From: Trebonia sp963771985
Lineage (GTDB): Bacteria > Actinomycetota > Actinomycetes > Streptosporangiales > Streptosporangiaceae
Assembly: GCA_963771985.1 (NCBI GenBank)
Contig: CAVYVO010000001.1
Coordinates: 186,001-250,000, forward strand
DNA: 64,000 bases
Direction: 5' to 3'
Shown: positions 1 to 8,409 of the stretch, one piece after another
Layout of the letters: every line of letters begins with the position of its first letter
Numbering within the stretch: the first letter of the stretch is position 1
Translations under genes and position numbers: made by a program
The notes under the pieces: model-generated
Database searches by the model: none
What the model saw: the letters and a program-made list of their open reading frames with translations, nothing else
What the model was told of the DNA's origin: nothing

Positions 1-1
1 C

Positions 2-1348
2 GAGCTCGCGCCGTTCTACGACCAGGCCGAACGGATGCTCGGCGTGGTGCCGAACCCGACCGTGACCGCGGCGGATCTGGCGATGAAAAAGGTCGCGGAC
101 CGGATGGGGCGCGGTGACACGTTCCATCTGACCAGGGTCGGCGTGTACTTCGGCGATGGCCCGGGAACGCCGGCCACCGACCCCTTTTTCGGCGGGGCCG
201 GCCCGCTGCGTGCCGCCTGTACCGAATGCGGCGCGTGCATGACCGGCTGCCGCAACGGCGCGAAGAACATGCTGACCGAGAACTACCTCTACCTTGCCGA
301 GCGGGCCGGGGCGCGGATCATGCCGATGACGATGGTGACCGCCGTGCGCCCCCGTCCGGATGGGTTCACGGTAGAGGTCAAGCGCACCGGCAGCCCGAGC
401 CGCCAGCGACGCGAGCTCACGGCCGGGCAGGTCGTGTTCGCCGCGGGTACCTGGGGTACCCAGAAGCTGCTGCACAAGATGAAGGCGACCGGTGGCCTGC
501 CGCGGCTGTCCGGCCGGCTCGGCGCGGTGACCCGTACCAACTCCGAGGCCATCCTCGGCGCGGAGCGCGCGCGGCTAAAGGGGGAGGACTACACCCATGG
601 GGTGGCGATCACCTCGTCGTTCTTCCCGGACGAAGACACCCATATCGAGCCGGTCCGGTATGGCCGCGGGTGCAATGAAATGGGCTCGCTGCGCACGCTG
701 CTGATCGACGGCGGCGGCCGGACGCCGCGCTGGGCGAAATTCCTCGGCAACGTGGCGGCCCACCCGGTCGAACTCGGCAAGGTGTTCAACTTGCGGCACT
801 GGTCGGAGCGGACGGTCATCGCGCTGGTCATGCAAAGCCGCGACAACTCGATCACCGTCCGGGCCAAGCGCGGGCGGCTCGGCTGGGGCATGCGGTCCGG
901 GCGCGGCCACGGCGAGCCGAACCCGGTCTGGATCCCCAACGCCCACCGCGCCGCGCGCCTGCTGGCCGAGGAAATCGGCGGGACCGCGTTCGGCACCTGG
1001 ACCGACCTGTTCAACATCCCGATGACCGCGCACTTCATCGGCGGCTGCGCCATCGGCGACTCGCCCGCTACCGGAGCGATCGACCCCTACCACCGCGTCT
1101 ACGGATACCAGGGGCTGCACATCGTCGACGGCTCGGCGGTCTCGGCCAACCTCGGCGTGAACCCGGCGCTCACGATCACCGCCCAAGCCGAGCGGGCCAT
1201 GGCGATGTGGCCGAACCGCGGGGACGCCGACCCGCGGCCCGCCCAAGGCGCCTCCTACCAGCAGGTGGCGCCGGTCGCGCCGCGCGATCCGGCCGTCCCA
1301 GCCGACGCGCCGGGCGCGCTGCGCCTGCATCCGGCGCTGAAGACCTGA
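2..1348 (+). CDS. GMC-family oxidoreductase (cholesterol-oxidase-like), 5' end missing
   Basis: The reading frame is open from base 2, so the N-terminal FAD-binding Rossmann motif lies upstream of the window; about 448 codons are present. A cysteine cluster (CTECGACMTGC, about residue 75) sits just before a conserved NMLTENYLYLAE-type segment, as in the cholesterol-oxidase-like GMC enzymes. The C-terminal block GGCAIGDSPATGAIDP followed by GLHIVDGSAV and NPALTITAQAE is the typical GMC C-terminal FAD-contacting region, including the conserved Asn-Pro. It probably oxidises an alcohol or sterol-like substrate with FAD; the substrate cannot be told. Family assignment is strong, specificity is not. 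A palindromic repeat follows about 50 bp after the stop. Confidence 0.88.
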   Translation, partial: ELAPFYDQAERMLGVVPNPTVTAADLAMKKVADRMGRGDTFHLTRVGVYFGDGPGTPATDPFFGGAGPLRAACTECGACMTGCRNGAKNMLTENYLYLAERAGARIMPMTMVTAVRPRPDGFTVEVKRTGSPSRQRRELTAGQVVFAAGTWGTQKLLHKMKATGGLPRLSGRLGAVTRTNSEAILGAERARLKGEDYTHGVAITSSFFPDEDTHIEPVRYGRGCNEMGSLRTLLIDGGGRTPRWAKFLGNVAAHPVELGKVFNLRHWSERTVIALVMQSRDNSITVRAKRGRLGWGMRSGRGHGEPNPVWIPNAHRAARLLAEEIGGTAFGTWTDLFNIPMTAHFIGGCAIGDSPATGAIDPYHRVYGYQGLHIVDGSAVSANLGVNPALTITAQAERAMAMWPNRGDADPRPAQGASYQQVAPVAPRDPAVPADAPGALRLHPALKT

Positions 1349-1397
1349 CCCCGGCACGGCACGATCGGCGCTCCAGCGCCGGCCCGGACCGGCGGCG

Positions 1398-1448
1398 GGT
1401 CGATTACGCAATCGACCACACTAGAGCAGGTCGATTGCGCAGTCGACC
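1398..1448. repeat. Family A palindromic repeat, copy 1
   Basis: Two 20-bp palindromes (consensus GGTCGATTGCGCAATCGACC) are separated by the 11-bp spacer ACACTAGAGCA. The first arm has one change (GATTACGC), the second one change (GCAGTC). It lies 50 bp after the GMC oxidoreductase stop. Similar copies occur at 10851-10901 and 21531-21581, with degenerate copies at 30051 and 30364. Confidence 0.85.
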
Positions 1449-1705
1449 CGCTGGCTGACGGGATTTTGTCTCGGATCGCGAGAACAGAGTCCGCATTGTG
1501 AGATAATCCCGGCCGCTCGCGCGGAATCCTTCTCCGTGGAGGCTTTCCGCCCGGACGGATCGGCCCGCGGAGGCGGGCCGAGTCCAGAGTAGGGTTCATC
1601 GTGACGTACGCGGCTGCCGCGGTAGATCATAGATCCGCCCACGTCAATATTCTTATGCGCAGGCCCGTCAAGCTAGTGTCACCACTCTGGCGTCAAGGGC
1701 GTCAC

Positions 1706-1736
1706 TGCTCAATAATGAAGTGAGCACTTAATTATT
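1706..1736. promoter_or_regulatory. Possible operator upstream of the phosphotransferase gene
   Basis: This AT-rich patch contains nested inverted repeats: TGCTCA (1706-1711) with TGAGCA (1721-1726), and AATAAT (1711-1716) with ATTATT (1731-1736). It lies about 80 bp before the GTG start at 1817, in a 468-bp gap that otherwise holds only the family A repeat. This looks like a binding site for a dimeric regulator, but there is no direct evidence. The remainder of the gap shows nothing I recognise. Confidence 0.25.
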
Positions 1737-1816
1737 ACCATTGACTGTCGGGTGCATCACGCCGGCGGCGCCGACTCGCACGAGCTTCGGATCATGTTCG
1801 CGAGAGGGGTTGGTCC

Positions 1817-2881
1817 GTGACAGCGCTGCACATCCCGGATCGCTGGAGCGACGTGTCGGGGGAGTGGATGACCGCGGCGTTGTCCGAGCGGTTCCCCGGC
1901 GCCGAGGTCGACATGGTCACGCTCCAGTGGGTCAGCGAGGGGACCAACCGGCGGGCCCGGTTCGGTCTCACCTACCGGTCCGGCACCGGACCGGAGATTG
2001 TCTTCGTCAAGGCGGAGGGCGACCACCGCGAGGTGCACGCGCGCAACGGCAACCTGTTCAACGAACCGCGGATCTTCGCGAGCGGCATGCCCTTGCAGGT
2101 CGACCACCCCGAGCCGTACGGAGTGCTCATCAACGAGGCGGCGCTTGACTGGCTGGTGGTGATGGAGGACGTGTCGCTGCGCGGTGGTGACCCGCGCGAC
2201 TCGACACGGCCGCTGAGCATCGAGCAGGCCGCGAACGGCGTTCGCGGGCTGGCGCGGCTGCCCCGCGCCTACTGGGGCTTCAGCGCCTCGACGCATCCGG
2301 CGCTGGCATGGGTGCAGACGTGGGCGCCGACGGAGGGCTTCCATTCCGCGCTGCGGCGGCGTGTCCCGCTGGGAATGGAGCGCGCCGGCGACCGGCTGCC
2401 GGCCGAGGTGGCCCGGCGGTCCGCTGATGAGATCGTCGACGTCTGGGTTCGCTACGTCGCGCTGCTGGAGCGCGAACCGACGCTGCTGCACGCTGACGCC
2501 CACATCGGCAACACCTACCTCCTGCCAGGCGACGGCGTCGGGTTCCTCGACTGGCAGGTGGTGCGCCGCGGGCACTGGTCACAGGATGTCGGCTACTTCC
2601 TGCAGGGTGCGCTGGTCGAGACCGACCGGCGGGCCGCCGAGCGGGAACTCGTCGCGGCCTATTCGGCAGAGCTCGGCTGCGGAGCCGGCCAGTCGGACGC
2701 GTGGCGGTGGTACCGGGGCTCACCGGCCTACGGGCTGGCTATCTGGCTGTCGACCCTCGGCACGGACGGGTACCAGCGGCACGACATCTCGCTCGAGCTC
2801 GTCGCGCGCTACGCGGCGGCGTTCGTCGAGCTGGAGACGCTGGACGCGCTCACCGCGCTTGAGTCGGCCGCGGCCTGCTGA
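1817..2881 (+). CDS. Phosphotransferase family protein (APH/choline-kinase fold)
   Basis: A 354-residue protein of the aminoglycoside-phosphotransferase/kinase-like superfamily. The catalytic loop LLHADAHIGNTYL (about residues 222-234) has the HxDxxxxN pattern, with Asp as catalytic base and Asn as metal ligand. It is followed by GFLDWQ (about 243), which holds the second metal-binding Asp in the DFG-equivalent position. The N-terminal lobe has a WVSEGTNRRARF stretch suited to a nucleotide-binding loop. The GTG start at 1817 is preceded by GAGAGGGG. Members act on antibiotics, choline, macrolides or acyl-CoA-linked substrates, so the substrate is open. The stop lies 2 bp before the phosphatase gene, which suggests cotranscription. 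Confidence 0.85.
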   Translation: MTALHIPDRWSDVSGEWMTAALSERFPGAEVDMVTLQWVSEGTNRRARFGLTYRSGTGPEIVFVKAEGDHREVHARNGNLFNEPRIFASGMPLQVDHPEPYGVLINEAALDWLVVMEDVSLRGGDPRDSTRPLSIEQAANGVRGLARLPRAYWGFSASTHPALAWVQTWAPTEGFHSALRRRVPLGMERAGDRLPAEVARRSADEIVDVWVRYVALLEREPTLLHADAHIGNTYLLPGDGVGFLDWQVVRRGHWSQDVGYFLQGALVETDRRAAERELVAAYSAELGCGAGQSDAWRWYRGSPAYGLAIWLSTLGTDGYQRHDISLELVARYAAAFVELETLDALTALESAAAC

Positions 2882-2883
2882 CC

Positions 2884-3525
2884 ATGCGGCTGCTCCTCGT
2901 CCGCCACGCGCAGACGGCCAGCAACGTCGGGCGCGCTCTGGACACCGCGATTCCCGGAGCCGCGCTGACAGACCTCGGCCATGAACAGGCAGCCCGCCTG
3001 GTCGCACGACTGGCCGGCGAGCACCTGGACACGGTCGCGGCGTCCCCGCTCATGCGCGCGCGGCAGACCGCGGAGCCCGTCGCCGCGGCCCGCGGCCTCG
3101 CCGTGCTGACCCTGGACGGGCTGCGCGAGATCGCGGCGGGTGAACTCGAGATGCAGACCTCGGCCCGGGCGATCGAAAGCTACCGCGGCGTGATCGCCGC
3201 CTGGGCGACCGGTGCGCTCGAGGTGGTGATGCCAGGAGGATCCTCCGGGCACGAGTTCTTCGGCCGCTTCGACGAGGCGGTGCGGACCCTCGAGGACGCG
3301 GGGACCAGGACCGTCGCGGTCAGCCACGGCGCGGCGATTCGGACATGGATAGCGGCGCGATGCCTCGGCGTCGACGCCGCGATGGTCTCGCGCCGCGCAC
3401 TGGCGAACACGGGCGCCGCAATCGTGGAAGGGTCGACATGTACCGGCTGGCAGCTGATCGACTGGATCGAGGAGACCGTCGGCGATCTGCCCGCCACCGG
3501 ACTCACCGACGCCGGCGGCCGGTAG
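2884..3525 (+). CDS. Histidine phosphatase family protein (phosphoglycerate-mutase-like)
   Basis: A 213-residue protein opening with LLLVRHAQTASN, the RHG-type motif in which His8 becomes phosphorylated; the usual Gly is replaced by Ala. The second catalytic His is in AVSHGAAIRTW (about residue 147), and AASPLMRARQTAEP supplies the conserved Arg. It is a cytosolic phosphomonoesterase of unknown substrate. Two bases separate it from the preceding phosphotransferase gene, so the pair may add and remove phosphate on related metabolites; that is inference. Length is normal for the small branch-2 family. Confidence 0.9.
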   Translation: MRLLLVRHAQTASNVGRALDTAIPGAALTDLGHEQAARLVARLAGEHLDTVAASPLMRARQTAEPVAAARGLAVLTLDGLREIAAGELEMQTSARAIESYRGVIAAWATGALEVVMPGGSSGHEFFGRFDEAVRTLEDAGTRTVAVSHGAAIRTWIAARCLGVDAAMVSRRALANTGAAIVEGSTCTGWQLIDWIEETVGDLPATGLTDAGGR

Positions 3526-3589
3526 CGACCACAGCCGTGCGCGAACCGGCGGCGCGTGACGCTGCGGCGGCTGAACGGCAACTAGAGAC

Positions 3590-4189
3590 GTGACCGAGAA
3601 AACAGCAGCGACGAGCCGGGCAAACGGAACCCCGGGGCGGAGCGCCGGGGCCGGCACCACGGCCGAGTTCGAGCGGCTCTACCGGGCGAACGTGGACGCG
3701 GTGACAGCGTACTTCGCCCGGCGCAGCGCCGACCCGCACGTGGTCGCCGACCTCACCGCGGACACGTTCGTCGCGGTGATCACCTCCTTCGGGTCCTTCG
3801 ATCCGCGCAAGGGCACCGCACGGGCCTGGGTGTTCGGGATCGCCAGGCGCGTCCACGCCGCGCACTGCGAGGCGTACAGCCAGCAGCAGCACAAGCTGCG
3901 GCTGCTGGCCGGCCGCCGCGACCTGGACCAGGACCAAGTCGGTGAGCTGCTCGACCGGATCGACGCCGAACGAGCCGGCCGGAACCTGGTCACCGGGCTG
4001 GCCGCGCTGCCAGAACGGGACCGCGCGGTGATCGAGCTCGTGGACATCGCGGGGCTCCGGCCGAAGGAGGCGGCGGCAGCGCTCGGGCTCACGTCGGGCG
4101 CGGTACGGATGCGGCTCATGCGGTCCCGCTCCTGGCTGCGCAAGCACGCCACAACCACGAACCAGATCAAGGGTGAGGACAATGACTAA
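3590..4189 (+). CDS. RNA polymerase sigma factor, ECF type
   Basis: A 199-residue sigma-70 family protein. Region 2 covers about residues 25-95 (EFERLYRANVDAVTAYFARR, then VADLTADTFVAV and ARAWVFGIARR). Region 4 is about residues 135-190, with the helix-turn-helix in LRPKEAAAALGLTSGAVRMR. There is no long regulatory extension, as in ECF factors. It starts at GTG 3590. The downstream gene begins inside its last codons (8-bp overlap), the usual arrangement for an ECF sigma with its membrane partner. It should direct RNA polymerase to a small regulon; the signal is unknown. Confidence 0.9.
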   Translation: MTEKTAATSRANGTPGRSAGAGTTAEFERLYRANVDAVTAYFARRSADPHVVADLTADTFVAVITSFGSFDPRKGTARAWVFGIARRVHAAHCEAYSQQQHKLRLLAGRRDLDQDQVGELLDRIDAERAGRNLVTGLAALPERDRAVIELVDIAGLRPKEAAAALGLTSGAVRMRLMRSRSWLRKHATTTNQIKGEDND

Positions 4190-4739
4190 GTTCGCAGACC
4201 AGCTACTCGACGATCTGATGCGCGAGCACGGGCCCGCGCTGGCACGCACCAGGCCCCCTGCCCCGAGGCGGCCCGTCGCAGGGCGCCGGACATTGCTGCT
4301 GGCCACAGGCGCGGGCGGCCTGGCCGTAGCGGCCACCGTGGGTACCCTCGCGGCCGGCGGCGGAGCTCCGGCCTACGCGGTGACGAAGAACCCGGACGGC
4401 ACGGTCACGCTCGCGGTCTACCAAGTGTCCGGGATAGCGGGGGCCAACGCGCGGCTGCGCCAGCTCGACGAGGGCCAGGTGGTCGTGGTGCCGGTCAAGC
4501 CCGGCTGCCAGGGCCTCGGCTCGCTGCCGGCGCCCGCCGTGCCGGCCGCCGCGGTCGAAGTGCAGTCAAGCCGCTCGAAAGGCGGCGCCATCACCGTGAA
4601 CGCGGAGGGCATCCCGGCCGGGGACATCCTCGTGGTGGCCGCGGAAACCACCGCGCACGGCTCACTCATGGCATCGAGGCTGACCTCGCCGCCAGCGCCG
4701 GGCTGCGTGAGCCTGCCCCCGCCCCCAGGCAACGGCTGA
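4182..4739 (+). CDS. Membrane-anchored partner of the ECF sigma factor (putative anti-sigma or sensor)
   Basis: A 185-residue protein with a short cytoplasmic N-terminus (about 37 residues, Arg/Pro-rich), one membrane segment near residues 38-62 (TLLLATGAGGLAVAATVGTL), and an exported domain of about 120 residues ending in a Pro-rich tail. ATG 4182 is chosen over an upstream in-frame codon because GTGAGGAC sits right before it. It overlaps the sigma gene. No HxxxCxxC zinc anti-sigma motif is present, so if it restrains the sigma factor it does so by another mechanism. I do not recognise the exported domain. Confidence 0.7.
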   Translation: MTKFADQLLDDLMREHGPALARTRPPAPRRPVAGRRTLLLATGAGGLAVAATVGTLAAGGGAPAYAVTKNPDGTVTLAVYQVSGIAGANARLRQLDEGQVVVVPVKPGCQGLGSLPAPAVPAAAVEVQSSRSKGGAITVNAEGIPAGDILVVAAETTAHGSLMASRLTSPPAPGCVSLPPPPGNG

Positions 4740-4783
4740 GTTGCCAGCCAGACCGGTCCGTGCATCATCCCCCGCGCTGCCCG

Positions 4784-5765
4784 TCAGGACAGGCGGCGGC
4801 CGAGCCGCCAGAAGCAGTACCCGGCCAGGGCCAGGGCGAGGGCCAGGAAGATCCCGGTCTCGGTCAGCTGGAGGGGCCAATACCGGCTGGCGGGCTGGTA
4901 GCTGATGGCCACCCGGATGCCCTGGCTGTCCAGGCAGTGCTGTAGGCGTCCTTCCGCCGGGGTGGCGCCGCCTGCTGCGCCCGTTACGGCCCCCGCGGTC
5001 GGCAGGCAGGGGACGGGTATCGTACTGACGGTCGGGCGGGATGAGGTACGGGCGGACCCACAGCGGCACGGCGACTTGGACGGCGGCGAAGATGGCCAGG
5101 GTGACGGCCATGGCGGGGACCGCGCGCCGGATGAGGACGCCGGCGGTGACGCCGAGCGCGAAGCCGAACGCGGCGTAACCGAGCGGAGTGATGCCGTGCG
5201 TGGCGAAGACCAGCGGACTGAACCGGCCTCCGCTGAACACCGAGACGCTGCCGCCGAAACCGATGGCCCTGGCGATGGGAGCCGCCCACCAGGCCTGCAT
5301 GCGGCTGAACGCCTCGGTAACGGCCATGGCGGCGACCCCGATCAGCGTGAGCTTGACCGTCAGCCACCGGGCCCGGGTGATGGTCTGGTTCCAGGCCAGC
5401 CGGCAGGTCCCGGTCTCGAGCTCGCGGGCGATCAGCGGGGCGCCCCAGAAGGTGCCGATGATGGCGGGCGCGACGAGGATGAGCAGGATGCCAGCCGCGT
5501 ACACGATCACGTAGAGGTTGGCCCCGTCGGGCAGCAGGGCGAGGGAACCCCCTCGCCCGCCGAATGGGGTGGCGTTGGACAGCTGGGCGAGGAATATGCC
5601 GGCCCGCACCCCGCAGGTGCCGCCCTGGCAGCCGGTGATCCCGCTGGCGGCGTACAGGCTGTCCATCCGCGGCCGGGTGAGCGCCAGCAGGATCGCGAAC
5701 GCGGCCAGCGCCGCGGCCGCGGCGGCGGCCTGGGCGCGGAACTGGCGCCAGGTCAGCCAGATCAT
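4784..5765 (-). pseudogene. ABC-2 type transporter permease, frameshifted near 5035
   Basis: Reads well from ATG 5765 through several membrane segments (AALAAFAILLALTR, LYVIVYAAGILLILVAPAII, YAAFGFALGVTAGVLIRR, AMAVTLAIFAAVQVAVPLWV) to VRPYLI. It then becomes Arg/Pro/Gly-rich nonsense. In another minus-strand frame the sequence continues sensibly: RPTVSTIPVPCLPTAG and SYQPASRYWPLQLTETG, then a last membrane helix GIFLALALALAGYCFW and a stop at 4784-4786. A single-base shift inside the GGGCGGG tract near 5030-5040 explains this. The intact product would be about 325 residues, the membrane subunit for the ATPase at 5762. It is either a recent mutation or a consensus error. Confidence 0.8.
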
Positions 5766-6655
5766 TTCTGCACCTCCAGGTGGCGGTCGCGGTGACCGCG
5801 TCCGGCGGCCTGCTTCATGTAGGCGAGCACCAGGTCTTCCAGGCCCACCTCGGAGACCGTCCAGGCCGGGTCGAGGACCGGACCGCCGGTGCGCACCAGC
5901 AGCGTGCTCTGCCGGCCGGTGTGGCTGGCGGAGATGAGCCGCATCCCGGCCGGCAAGGTGCCGGAGTCGCGGCGCGGGCCGGACAGCAGGTGATGGGCGG
6001 CCAGCAGCTCGTCTACCGGCCCGGCGACCCGCACCCGTGAGTCAGCCAGCACGATCACGTAGTCGCAGACGCGTTCCAGGTCGCTGATCAGGTGTGAGGA
6101 CAACACGACGCTGACCTGCTGCTCGGCGACGGTTTCCATCAGGTCCTGGAGAAACTCGCGGCGGGCCAGCGGATCGAGGCTGGCCACCGGCTCGTCCAGG
6201 ATCAGCAGCTCCGGCCGCTTCGCGACGGCCAGGGTGAGCGCGAGCTGGGCGCGCTGCCCGCCGGACAGCGTCCCGGCCTTCTGTTTCAGGTTCAGGTCCA
6301 GCCGCCCGAGCCGGCCGCGTGCCAGCGCTCCGTCCCAGCCCGGGTTGAGGTGCGCGCCCAGCCTCAGGTGGTCGGCGACCGACAGCCCGGCGTAGACCGG
6401 TGCGTCCTGGGCCAGGTACCCGACCCGGGCCAGTTGTGCCGGGCCGGCCGCGGGCCGCCCGCCGAGCACTTCGATCGTGCCCGTGGTCGGCGCCAGCATC
6501 CCGGTGGCCAGGTTCAGCAGCGTCGTCTTCCCGGCCCCGTTCGGACCCACCAAGCCGACGACGTGCCCGGCGGGGATGGACAGCGTGCAGTCGGTCAGCG
6601 CCCACTGCTTGCGGTACCGCTTGCCGAGCCCCTCGGTTGCTATGACAGCGGTCAC
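5762..6655 (-). CDS. ABC transporter ATP-binding protein
   Basis: A 297-residue ATPase subunit. Walker A is GPNGAGKTT (residues 37-45), the signature is LSGGQRAQ (about 134), Walker B is LLILDEP (about 153-159), and the H-loop is in SVVLSSHLI. A roughly 70-residue C-terminal extension follows the fold, as in CcmA/YtrB-type exporters with an ABC-2 permease. It overlaps the GntR gene upstream and the permease downstream by 4 bp each, so the three form one operon (regulator, ATPase, permease). That order is typical of YtrA-controlled exporters responding to cell-wall antibiotics; the substrate here is unknown. Confidence 0.92.
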   Translation of the reverse strand: MTAVIATEGLGKRYRKQWALTDCTLSIPAGHVVGLVGPNGAGKTTLLNLATGMLAPTTGTIEVLGGRPAAGPAQLARVGYLAQDAPVYAGLSVADHLRLGAHLNPGWDGALARGRLGRLDLNLKQKAGTLSGGQRAQLALTLAVAKRPELLILDEPVASLDPLARREFLQDLMETVAEQQVSVVLSSHLISDLERVCDYVIVLADSRVRVAGPVDELLAAHHLLSGPRRDSGTLPAGMRLISASHTGRQSTLLVRTGGPVLDPAWTVSEVGLEDLVLAYMKQAAGRGHRDRHLEVQK

Positions 6656-7044
6656 GCTATGTCCTCCTCGCTTGCGGACCGAAAAGTGCTGAGGAACAGG
6701 GCCTCGATGGACTCGTCGTCCAGTCCGGCGCGCCGGGCCTTGGCCAGCCAGTGCCGCAGGTCGGCGCGCAGCGGGCCGTGCGCCGCCAGCGAGCCGCCGT
6801 CAAGCGTGCCGGTCACGAACGTCCCGATCCCCGGCCGGGCCGCCACCAGCCCCTCGTATTCCAGCTCCCGGTAGGCCTTGAGCACCGTGTTCGGGTTGAT
6901 CGCCAGGCTCGCCGCCACGTCCTTGACCTTGGGCAGCTGGTCGCCCTCGCGCAGCATGTCCAGCCGCAGCGCGTGCCGCACCTGGTGGATCAGCTGCATG
7001 TATGGCGCGACGCCGGACCGGCCGTCCAGGTGGAACTCGATCAC
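6652..7044 (-). CDS. GntR-family transcriptional regulator, YtrA type
   Basis: A 130-residue regulator made of a winged helix-turn-helix (about residues 10-75: MQLIHQVRHALRLDMLREGD, LPKVKDVAASLAINPNTVLK, AYRELEYEGLV) and only a short C-terminal tail, which places it in the YtrA subfamily without an effector domain. It starts at GTG 7044; a nearby ATG (7055) is out of frame. Its stop overlaps the ATPase start, so it most likely controls its own operon through the inverted repeats at 7057-7094. Confidence 0.9.
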   Translation of the reverse strand: MIEFHLDGRSGVAPYMQLIHQVRHALRLDMLREGDQLPKVKDVAASLAINPNTVLKAYRELEYEGLVAARPGIGTFVTGTLDGGSLAAHGPLRADLRHWLAKARRAGLDDESIEALFLSTFRSASEEDIA

Positions 7045-7052
7045 AAGGCCCC

Positions 7053-7103
7053 CATTTATCTAGGTAGCTAGCACTATAGCGACATCGCTAGATAGCCTGC
7101 CAA
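7053..7103 (-). promoter_or_regulatory. Promoter and operator of the GntR-ABC operon
   Basis: TATCTAG (7057-7063) and CTAGATA (7088-7094) form an outer inverted repeat; GCTA and TAGC flank an inner one. On the minus strand TATAGT (7078-7073) makes a good -10 box, with TTGGCA (7103-7098) as a possible -35 at a long 19-bp spacing. The dyads overlap the -10 region, as expected for repression by the YtrA-type regulator encoded just downstream. Confidence 0.55.
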
Positions 7104-7271
7104 GGAAATACCTCGCGACCGAGCCCGACTGCTTACCAGACCGGCATTTGATCTCGCCGCTGAATGCGGGGCCGCGGCGCCTTGGCTGTGGCAACCAATT
7201 TTTCCTTCCGCGAATTGTGCGAGCGGACATGGGCGGTGGCGCCAGCGCGGGGGGCGGTGGACCATGTCCAC

Positions 7272-8381
7272 ATGAGCATCACCACGCGAGCCGCGGTCTG
7301 CCGGGTGCCCGGCCAGCCGTGGGAGATCACCGAGCTTGAGCTGGACGAGCCGAAGGCGAACGAGGTCAGGGTCAAGTTCTTCGCGGCCGGCCTGTGCCAC
7401 TCCGACGACCACATCCAGAAGGGCGACGCGCCGATGCGCATGCCGGTTGTCGGCGGGCACGAGGGCGCGGGCATCGTGGACGCGGTGGGCGACGCCGTCA
7501 CCCGGGTCGCCGTCGGCGATCACGTGACCTGCTCGTTCATCCCCGCCTGCGGCCAGTGCCGGTACTGCGCGACCGGCCGTCAGAACCTGTGCGACGCCGG
7601 CAAGAACGCCGGCACCGGGATGTTCCCTGACGGCACGTTCCGGTTCCACCAGGGCGGCGAGGACTTCGGCGGCCTGTGCGTGCTCGGCACGTTCTCGCAG
7701 TACGCGGTGGTGCACGAGTTCTCCGTGATCAAGATCCCGAACGAGATCGGCTTCGACGTCGCCGCGCTGGTGGCCTGCGGGGTGCCGACGGGCTGGGGCT
7801 CGGCGGTGCGCGCGGGCGACGTGCGCGCCGGGCAGACCGTGGTGATCTACGGCGCGGGCGGCGTGGGCAGCAACGCGGTGCAGGGCGCCAGGTTCGCCGG
7901 GGCGAAGAACGTCGTCGTGGTGGACCCCGTGCCGTTCAAGCGGGAGATGGCCAAGGTGTTCGGCGCCACGCACACCTTCGAGACCGCCAAGGAAGCGCGC
8001 GACTTCGTAGTCCAGACCACCTGGGGCGAACTCGCCGACCGCGCGATCATCACGGTCGGCGTCCTGCACGACGAGGTGATCAAGAACGCCATCCAGGTCG
8101 TGGGCAAGACCGGTCAGGTCACGATCACCGCGGTCGGGAACGGCTGGGTGAATGAGAACCCCGGCATGCTGATCGGCTACCAGCGCCGGATCCAAGGCTC
8201 GATCTACGGCGGTTGCAGCCCGCTGGTCGACGTGCCGCTCCTCGTCGGCCTCTACCAGGCGGGCGATCTGAAGCTGGACGAGCTGATCACCCGCCGCTAC
8301 AAGCTCGACGAGGTCAACGAGGGCTACCAGGACATGCTCGACGGCAAGAACATCCGCGGCGTGATCGTCCACGAGCACTAG
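7272..8381 (+). CDS. NDMA-dependent zinc alcohol dehydrogenase, copy 1
   Basis: A 369-residue medium-chain dehydrogenase. It has the catalytic zinc site LCHSDDH with GHEGAG (about residues 63-71), a structural zinc loop CGQCRYCATGRQNLC, and the Rossmann motif GAGGVGSN (about 194). The N-terminus and these motifs match the actinobacterial subfamily that holds NAD(H) tightly and is assayed with N,N-dimethyl-nitrosoaniline. ATG 7272 is chosen because the paralogue downstream begins with the same MSITTRAA; longer upstream starts have no counterpart. It is the first of a tandem pair that shares a 56-bp identical stretch. The physiological alcohol and electron carrier are unknown. Confidence 0.88.
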   Translation: MSITTRAAVCRVPGQPWEITELELDEPKANEVRVKFFAAGLCHSDDHIQKGDAPMRMPVVGGHEGAGIVDAVGDAVTRVAVGDHVTCSFIPACGQCRYCATGRQNLCDAGKNAGTGMFPDGTFRFHQGGEDFGGLCVLGTFSQYAVVHEFSVIKIPNEIGFDVAALVACGVPTGWGSAVRAGDVRAGQTVVIYGAGGVGSNAVQGARFAGAKNVVVVDPVPFKREMAKVFGATHTFETAKEARDFVVQTTWGELADRAIITVGVLHDEVIKNAIQVVGKTGQVTITAVGNGWVNENPGMLIGYQRRIQGSIYGGCSPLVDVPLLVGLYQAGDLKLDELITRRYKLDEVNEGYQDMLDGKNIRGVIVHEH

Positions 8382-8409
8382 CACCTGTCCGGGAAGGGAA
8401 CGTCAGAAG

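Noticed and set aside
575..1411. Long minus-strand frame opposite the GMC oxidoreductase
   Set aside because: It is a high-GC shadow: Arg/Gly/Ala-rich, no motifs, and fully opposite a gene with strong family features.
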